From positions 1 through 20,552 of the forward strand of contig CAMPCG010000015.1 in the NCBI GenBank assembly GCA_946644025.1: 20,552 nucleotides of DNA, read 5' to 3'. Below are positions 15,772 through 20,552 of the stretch, piece by piece (the stretch's first letter is position 1; every line of letters starts with the position of its first letter). A model generated the notes under the pieces. The model had not been told where the DNA came from. It saw nothing but the letters and a program-made list of their open reading frames with translations, and searched no databases. Source of the stretch: an uncultured Prevotellaceae bacterium. GTDB lineage: Bacteria > Bacteroidota > Bacteroidia > Bacteroidales > Bacteroidaceae. The translations under genes and the position numbers were made by a program.

Positions 15772-18700
15772 TTAGAATCTTCCGAAGCCGCCACCGCCGC
15801 CTCGGCCGCCGCCGAAGCCTCCTCCGAAGCCTCCGCCACGGTTGCCGCCGCGATTGCCGCCGCCGCCCATACCGCCCATGCCGCGGCCCATGCCCTGACG
15901 GGCCTCGCGGGTGCCGAAGAGATTGAGGCGATAGTTCACGCGGAGCATGACGTAGCTGGTGATGGAGTTGTACTCCACGTCATTGCGCGACATGGCAGTG
16001 ATAGAGCGGGAGAAATTAGACTGCTGGTGGAGCAGGTCGTAGAACTCCAGGCGCACGGACAGGGGTCTTCCCTTGAGGAACGACTGAGCAATCTGCGCGT
16101 TCCATATCAGCTCGTTGGTGTTGGCGGCAGCGTCGTTGAATCCGCGGCGGCTGGCCATGCCGAGGTTGGTGGTGAACTGCGTGCCCCAGGGAGCGTTGAT
16201 GGTGGTGTTGAATCCGTAGTTGAACGTCCAGGTGTTCATCTTCGAGTTAGGCTGCAGGGCGTTGCTGCTGTGGTTGTAGTTCACGCTTCCGTTCAGTTCT
16301 ATCTCGAAGAGGTCGTTGCGGTAGCTGAAGCCGAGTCGTTCGCGCCAGGTCGACGACTTGGTGGTAGACTTGCTCACGTTTCCGTCGCGTAGCAGGTCGA
16401 TGTATCCCACATTGTTTGAATAGTCGAATCCCGTCTCGGTGTTGAAGTTGAAGGCGCCGAGCGAGTCGATGGCCACGTTGTACATGACGGTAGCCCCGGC
16501 GTTCCACTGTCCGTTGATGTTCTCCGGTCGCGAGTACATTCCGCCGGTCACGGGGTCGTACTTGGTCATCTGGGCAATGCTGTTGCTCGTTGTAGAGAAG
16601 TTAGCGTTGGCGTTGATGAACTGCGAGTGGTTCTCTATGAAGTTGTTGAACCTCAGGTTGAATCGCTGTGTAAACGATGGTTTCAGTCCGGGGTTACCCT
16701 CGCGTATGTTGAGCGGGTCGGTGTTGTCGGTAATCTTCAGCAGGTTCTCCATCGACGGCTGGCTGCTGCTGCCGCGGTAGTCTATTCTCAGCTGTCCTCT
16801 GTCCGATATGCGGTAGCGGAATCGTGCCGTAGGGCTCCAGTTGAGCACCGTCCTGATGGTGTCGATGTCGTTGCCCAGGTAGTTCTGGTGGAACTTTGAG
16901 CGTTGGGGCACGAGCTGCACGCCGATGTTGAAGTCGTACTTCGTGCGAATGAACCGCAGCATGACCTCCGCCGTATGGGTGTAGTTGCGGTAGTTAGAGA
17001 ATCGGCTCAGGTCGTCGTCCAGGAAGGAGGTGTACTCCCTTCCGCCCAGTCGGCCGAAGACGTCGTCCCACTGGCGGTATTCGGGCCACAGTCCGGCCAT
17101 GTCCTGTCGGTAGCTGTCGTTCCAGAAGTCGTAGGTGTTGCGCTCGCTCTTGGTGTAGCTGTACTGGAACTGGTAGCTCAGCTGCAGGAACGTGGCCTTG
17201 GCTATCGGCTCGCTGTAGGTGGCCTGCAGTCCGTAGCTGTAGCTCTTCTGCGGCGTGACGTTGTAGCGGTTGGTCTGGTAGGTGCTGTCGCCAGTGAGCA
17301 GCTGGTAGAGTCCCACGAGGCTGTGCGAGAACTGCTGCGAGTCTCCGTCGCTGTAGTTTCCTGTTGCCCTGAGCGTGATGTTTCGTCCCGTGTTGCTCAG
17401 CTTGCGGTTGATTTGCAGCGTACCTCCCACGCGTTTCGAGTCGCTGTAGCTCATTCCCCTGTTCGAGCGGCTGTTCACCACGAGCGTGTCGCTGATGCCG
17501 AGCATCCGTGTCACCATGCTGCCGATGTCGTCGGTCGCCGACACGTAGTTGTAGGGGTCGTCGCTGAACGTTCCCGATGCCGAGCTGGAGCGGCTGTCGT
17601 TGGTCCCGTAGCTCCACTCCGGTCGCAGGTTGATGTTCCACGCCGTGTCGGGTGTCCACTCTATTCGTCCGCGTGCTCCCCAGCTGTTGGAGCGCGAGTA
17701 GTTCTGGCTGACCGACTCCGAGAAGCTTCCCACGCGGCTGACGAAGTTCTCGGTGCTGTTGCGCGACCATGCGTCGCCGTCGCGGTGGTTCCAGTTCACC
17801 GATCCGTCGAGCACCAGGCGGTCTTTCTTCTCATAGTTCACGTTCACCATGGCCATCTTCGACGCCTGCAGTCCGCTGCGTCCTCCGCCGCCGAACCGTC
17901 CGCCAAAGCCGCCGCCGCCAAATCCCATGTCGTTCACGTTGTTGGCGTTGAGCATGGTGAAGACGCGCAGCTCGTCCTTCATCACGGCCCCCATGGCGCG
18001 TCCCGTGTAGCGGTCCTTGGTGCCCACTCCGGCGTCGACGTTGGCAAACATGCCGCGGTTCATTCCGGCCTTCAGTCCGAAGTCGAGCACGGTGGTCTCG
18101 TTGCCGTCGTCAATACCGGTGATGCGACTCAGGTCGCTCTTCTCGTCGTAGGTCTTGATGCGCTCCACGATGCTTGTGGGCAGGTTCTTCATGGCCGTCT
18201 GCGTGTCGCCGGTCATGAACTCCTTTCCGTCCACCTTAATCTTCTTCACCTGCTTGCCGTTGATGGTGATGGTACCGTCGTCGGCCACCTGTGCGCCGGG
18301 CAGTCGCTTCACCAGCTCCTCGACGACCGAGCCCTCGGGCGTCTTGTACGCGCCGGCGTTATAGACCACGGTGTCGCCCTTGGAGTAGACCCGCGCCACG
18401 TTCTTCACCACCTCCGTGCCCTTGAGCACGATGGCGTCGGTCTCGATGGTGAGGGTGCCCAGTGCCACGGGCTTCCCGCTGACCGTCACCGGGCGGTAGA
18501 GGGGCTTGTAGCCCACGTAGGTGACGCGCACCAGATAGCGTCCGTCAGCAGGGGCGGTCATTTGGAAGTCGCCGCTGACGTTGGTCACGGCATTGCTCAC
18601 GAGCGTAGTGCTGTCGGTCTTGAGCAGGGCCACAGTGGCCTGGACGACGCCCTCCTGTTCGTCTTTGTCAATAACGTGGCCGCTGACGGTGCGCTGGGCC

Positions 18701-18789
18701 TGAAGTGCCAGTGCCGGGCAGAGCAGCACTGCGAGCAGAAGGAGCACCCGCCGAAGGGTGGCTTCCGGAGAATGATTCGTAGAATTCAT
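15772..18789 (-). CDS. Outer-membrane beta-barrel protein with carboxypeptidase-regulatory and plug-like domains
   Basis: The start at 18789 is preferred because it opens a clean signal peptide (charged N-terminus, LLLLAVLLCPALALQA, cleavage before QRTVSG). An upstream in-frame ATG at 18825 adds only 12 residues. The 1005-residue protein has a carboxypeptidase-regulatory-like beta-sandwich (about 33-120), a plug-like domain (about 125-240, including GKQVKKIKVDGKEF), and a long barrel rich in alternating aromatic residues (about 255-960). This is the Bacteroidetes outer-membrane beta-barrel relative of TonB receptors. It has no visible SusD partner. A Gly-rich insertion at about 289-306 and a Gly/Arg/Met-rich tail of about 40 residues ending in Phe are unusual extras. 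It probably handles transport or assembly at the outer membrane; the ligand is unknown. The 147-codon-scale gap upstream shows no clear promoter. Confidence 0.85.
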   Translation of the reverse strand: MNSTNHSPEATLRRVLLLLAVLLCPALALQAQRTVSGHVIDKDEQEGVVQATVALLKTDSTTLVSNAVTNVSGDFQMTAPADGRYLVRVTYVGYKPLYRPVTVSGKPVALGTLTIETDAIVLKGTEVVKNVARVYSKGDTVVYNAGAYKTPEGSVVEELVKRLPGAQVADDGTITINGKQVKKIKVDGKEFMTGDTQTAMKNLPTSIVERIKTYDEKSDLSRITGIDDGNETTVLDFGLKAGMNRGMFANVDAGVGTKDRYTGRAMGAVMKDELRVFTMLNANNVNDMGFGGGGFGGRFGGGGRSGLQASKMAMVNVNYEKKDRLVLDGSVNWNHRDGDAWSRNSTENFVSRVGSFSESVSQNYSRSNSWGARGRIEWTPDTAWNINLRPEWSYGTNDSRSSSASGTFSDDPYNYVSATDDIGSMVTRMLGISDTLVVNSRSNRGMSYSDSKRVGGTLQINRKLSNTGRNITLRATGNYSDGDSQQFSHSLVGLYQLLTGDSTYQTNRYNVTPQKSYSYGLQATYSEPIAKATFLQLSYQFQYSYTKSERNTYDFWNDSYRQDMAGLWPEYRQWDDVFGRLGGREYTSFLDDDLSRFSNYRNYTHTAEVMLRFIRTKYDFNIGVQLVPQRSKFHQNYLGNDIDTIRTVLNWSPTARFRYRISDRGQLRIDYRGSSSQPSMENLLKITDNTDPLNIREGNPGLKPSFTQRFNLRFNNFIENHSQFINANANFSTTSNSIAQMTKYDPVTGGMYSRPENINGQWNAGATVMYNVAIDSLGAFNFNTETGFDYSNNVGYIDLLRDGNVSKSTTKSSTWRERLGFSYRNDLFEIELNGSVNYNHSSNALQPNSKMNTWTFNYGFNTTINAPWGTQFTTNLGMASRRGFNDAAANTNELIWNAQIAQSFLKGRPLSVRLEFYDLLHQQSNFSRSITAMSRNDVEYNSITSYVMLRVNYRLNLFGTREARQGMGRGMGGMGGGGNRGGNRGGGFGGGFGGGRGGGGGFGRF

Positions 18790-18916
18790 CTTATTATTAA
18801 TTATTGTAGTTGGCTCGTTTACCACAAGGTTTATGGTTTACACAATCCTTTGACGCACAACGCTGGGAAAGGTTTAATCCCAAGGAAAATATTTTGGGAC
18901 CGGGCCAAGTGCTCAC

Positions 18917-18947
18917 AAGTAGTAAGTCACAAGTAATAAGTAATAAG
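18917..18947. repeat. Heptanucleotide repeat downstream of hepT
   Basis: Four 7-nt units (AAGTAGT, AAGTCAC, AAGTAAT, AAGTAAT) are followed by AAGGGGG and a G/C-run motif (GGGGCTAAGGGGGGGCTT) that abuts the hepT stop. It is a second heptad-period array, different in sequence from the one at 15719-15767. The rest of 18790-18969 shows nothing definite. Confidence 0.7.
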
Positions 18948-18969
18948 GGGGCTAAGGGGGGGCTTGGGT

Positions 18970-19353
18970 TCAGATATGGTCGATTAGATAAACAGTTGCA
19001 TTTAGCAATGGCTGCAAGTCATCGTTAATGACTTCTGATATAATGTCTACATCTATATCAAAGTAGCCATGGGCAATTCTGTTCCTTAACCCGAATACTT
19101 GATGCCAAGGGATTTCGGGACGAAGAGACAGGACCCGTCCTTCGGTAATTTTGTCTATTTTTCTGAACCCTTCGCCTATTGCCATTATCGTCATGCAATT
19201 ACCCGCGAGGTCCTGCACTCCGCTTGGTGACATCAGCAGTTGGTTCATGTCCGTGATGCCCTGATTCCATTTCATCAGGTTCTCAATAGATTCCTTTATC
19301 TGAAGAAGGATGTCGAGCGCCACCTCACGCTTGTCCAAAGATATCGATTCCAT
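18970..19353 (-). CDS. hepT: HepT-type HEPN toxin (RNase) of a type VII toxin-antitoxin pair
   Basis: A 127-residue all-helical HEPN/DUF86 protein. The catalytic signature RNRIAHGY at 90-97 gives Arg90-x4-His95-x-Tyr97, the exact RX4HXY motif. In characterised HepT toxins Arg and His form the RNase site, and the Tyr is AMPylated by the partner MntA to silence the toxin. The ATG at 19353 lies 29 bp inside the end of mntA, in another frame, so the two are translationally coupled with the antitoxin made first. Base composition is clearly more AT-rich than the enzymes around it, which fits acquisition by transfer. The function follows from family knowledge; the target RNA (tRNA or mRNA) is not determined by the sequence. 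Confidence 0.92.
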   Translation of the reverse strand: MESISLDKREVALDILLQIKESIENLMKWNQGITDMNQLLMSPSGVQDLAGNCMTIMAIGEGFRKIDKITEGRVLSLRPEIPWHQVFGLRNRIAHGYFDIDVDIISEVINDDLQPLLNATVYLIDHI

Positions 19354-19633
19354 ACTTGCTGATTTGGTTCAAGAAAAAAGGACGCATGTTGTCATGCTTT
19401 CGTATCAAATCTACGCTCGTGCCAAGTATTGACTCCAGATAGTCGGCTGCGGCACATAGCGTGTAAGCCTTAGCGGGCATGACGACAAAGAGGTCAACGT
19501 CGCTGTCGTCACGATGCTCGTCCTTGGCAACAGAGCCGAACAGCCGCATATAGCTGATGCCATAGTTTGTCCTCAGCACATCAGCATGACTTCTAAGTAT
19601 GTCTATGTATTCCTGTCGTGTCTTAAGCGTCAT
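19325..19633 (-). CDS. mntA: MntA-type minimal nucleotidyltransferase antitoxin
   Basis: A 102-residue minimal nucleotidyltransferase. Gly33-Ser34 followed by exactly ten residues and Asp45-Val-Asp47 gives the GSX10DXD motif, and Asp75 (SVDLI) is the probable third metal ligand. In type VII systems this enzyme transfers AMP from ATP to the tyrosine of the HepT RX4HXY motif, blocking its RNase activity. All key residues are present in both partners, so the pair is predicted to be active. The gene ends 29 bp inside hepT. The start at 19633 is the first ATG and lies about 40 bp from a -7 box. Composition is AT-rich relative to the window. Confidence 0.92.
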   Translation of the reverse strand: MTLKTRQEYIDILRSHADVLRTNYGISYMRLFGSVAKDEHRDDSDVDLFVVMPAKAYTLCAAADYLESILGTSVDLIRKHDNMRPFFLNQISKYGIDIFGQA

Positions 19634-19674
19634 AAAGTCTAAAATGAAACCACATTCCTACCCGATTCCGATTG

Positions 19675-19682
19675 CAAAAATA
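19675..19682 (-). promoter_or_regulatory. -7 box of mntA-hepT
   Basis: On the minus strand TATTTTTG matches TAnnTTTG and stands about 41 bp before the mntA ATG. A TTTG at the expected -33 position was not found, so support is partial. A short hairpin (GCTAAAT/ATTTAGC, about 19725-19748) lies just upstream. Confidence 0.5.
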
Positions 19683-19798
19683 CACATAATTCTCAAATCC
19701 ACCCACCTTTTTATATAAAAAAGTGCTAAATAATCTGATAATTTAGCAGGCAGAGCGCTTTGGCGCCGACCTACTGCCCACAAGTATTGAGGGCTGAG

Positions 19799-20310
19799 AT
19801 GTAAAGTAAAATGACAGAAAAAAGGGTCGTACAAACGGAGCGTTCTGGAGCAAAAACCTGCACAAACGGCGCGTTTTGTGCAGGTTTATGGTGCTCAGGC
19901 GGTTGCACACAGTGGGGCGGAATGTGCAAAAACGAAGGGGCCGAAGCATCGTTTTAACACTTCTTTGCACCTAAAAGGAGGAAAAAGCCCGTTTTGCCGC
20001 TCCCCGAAAAACGGGGCGTTTGTGCATGAAAGACATATATCCATGCACAAACAGACAGTTTTGCGCATAATCATACGTAATCAGACGCGTCGCTTGCCCG
20101 GACCTGACTGGGACTTTGAGCCGTCCAAACCCAGGGTTTGAAGTAAGCAAAGTCATAGAGAGAGCCGTCCAAACTCCCGGCGAGGTTAGTTCTGCCTCCC
20201 AGAGCGGATATTTCCGTCCTGCACCCTCCATAACTCGGCTATTCGCCTCCAGGGTCAGCGTCGGTAGGAAATACGGCAGTATCAGCGGGGGCGTTGTAAA
20301 GATTTTTCAG
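19799..20310 (-). repeat. 512-bp intergenic repeat, copy B (inverted relative to copy A)
   Basis: The reverse complement of this block matches 7613-8124 throughout, and both copies are 512 bp long. The copies are separated by 11,674 bp. Copy B has a perfect hairpin (19854-19866/19875-19887, 13-bp arms) where copy A has the same stem with two substitutions. Its outer end (20310) is close to a G/C-run element, as in copy A. No transposase or integrase is encoded. The surrounding 19634-20552 region holds no credible gene. Confidence 0.88.
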
Positions 20311-20315
20311 GACCC

Positions 20316-20430
20316 GCGGCTGCCTCCCTTCGTGGGGGGCGTGGCCGCCGCTCACCCCTCCACTCCTTTAAGGGTAAGGGAGGCCGCCGCTCACCCCTCC
20401 CCTCCCAGAGGATGGGCCGGGGGAGGGGTG
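20316..20430. repeat. G/C-run dispersed repeat element (right), two units
   Basis: Two direct copies of GGCCGCCGCTCACCCCTCC (20343-20361 and 20382-20400) occur 39 bp apart. The second copy with its flank (from about 20369) matches 7470-7507 in the same orientation with about two differences. An 11-bp-arm hairpin (20392-20402/20420-20430) closes the element. Confidence 0.7.
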
Positions 20431-20490
20431 TGCCGCATGACGAGCTATTTGTCTGTACGACAATAGATTTAGTATGCTGGATGGCGATAA

Positions 20491-20532
20491 AGGCGCCCCC
20501 CTCCCCCAGCCCCTCCCCTTTGAGGGGACTAC
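20491..20532. repeat. C-run repeat at the right edge
   Basis: A CCCCCCTCCCCCAGCCCCTC stretch followed by a CCCCTTTGAGGGG palindrome and ACTACTC resembles the other G/C-run elements in the window. It may continue past the end. The interval 20431-20490 shows nothing recognisable. Confidence 0.5.
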
Positions 20533-20552
20533 TCTTTATACACATCTTGCAG

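Noticed and set aside
8296..18789. Interpretation of the lyase-GH43-barrel region as a polysaccharide-utilisation locus
   Set aside because: There is no SusD-like lipoprotein and no hybrid two-component or anti-sigma regulator, and the barrel protein is of a different branch and on the opposite strand.
16903..18936. A 677-codon open frame antisense to the barrel-protein gene, and similar long antisense frames over the lyase, parC and thioredoxin-like genes (8293-10119, 5030-6541, 2248-3915)
   Set aside because: The sense frames have clear domains, signal peptides and motifs. The antisense frames are low in recognisable content and arise because GC-rich codon use avoids codons that read as stops on the other strand.
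20528..20547. CTTTATACACATCT near the right edge, resembling a transposase-adapter (Nextera) end
   Set aside because: Only the last 12 bases agree with the adapter, the rest differs, and the sequence continues naturally into CTTGCAG. A true adapter remnant would match fully.

Overview
The window looks like a chromosomal segment of a Bacteroidales bacterium, most probably a Prevotella-like (Prevotellaceae) member of the gut or rumen community. The evidence is the GC-rich coding sequence with AT-rich intergenic gaps, Bacteroidetes-type -7 boxes (TAnnTTTG) in front of several genes, no convincing Shine-Dalgarno sequences, a ParC/GyrA-like topoisomerase of Bacteroidetes type, a carboxypeptidase-regulatory-domain outer-membrane barrel protein, secreted polysaccharide enzymes, and many short palindromic repeats between genes. 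The genus is inferred; no marker gene is present.

Layout. (1) 2-3963, plus strand: a tightly packed chain of the 3' end of murF, a GT4 glycosyltransferase, a GT2 glycosyltransferase and a membrane-anchored thioredoxin-like protein. The first three are joined by ATGA stop/start overlaps and the fourth follows after 13 bp, so this is probably one cell-envelope operon. (2) 3964-4213: four short palindromes built on ATTTGYAAT, then a clear promoter for parC. (3) 4214-7009: parC. (4) 7010-8295: about 1.3 kb without a gene, filled with repeats: a hairpin, a 178-bp MITE-like palindrome flanked by a 6-bp direct repeat, a G/C-run element and copy A of a 512-bp repeat. (5) 8296-15658, plus strand: a large secreted pectate-lyase-like protein with fibronectin, autotransporter-type beta-strand and dockerin parts; then an S41 protease and a GH43 glycosidase that overlap by ATGA. 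(6) 15772-18789, minus strand: an outer-membrane beta-barrel protein with a glycine-rich tail, convergent with the GH43 gene across a 26-bp perfect hairpin. (7) 18970-19633, minus strand: an mntA-hepT toxin-antitoxin pair with every signature residue, in lower-GC DNA. (8) 19634-20552: no gene; copy B of the 512-bp repeat, in inverted orientation, plus more G/C-run elements.

How the parts relate. The lyase and the GH43 enzyme are secreted polysaccharide-degrading proteins. The S41 protease and the barrel protein are envelope functions beside them, but there is no SusC/SusD pair, so this is not a classical polysaccharide-utilisation locus. The 512-bp repeat copies bracket the lyase-protease-glycosidase-barrel-toxin/antitoxin block as an 11.7-kb inverted-repeat-bounded segment. 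This is the most notable large-scale structure here. The second theme is repeats entering coding sequence: a palindrome in the parC N-terminus and a 9-nt tandem array in the GH43 linker.
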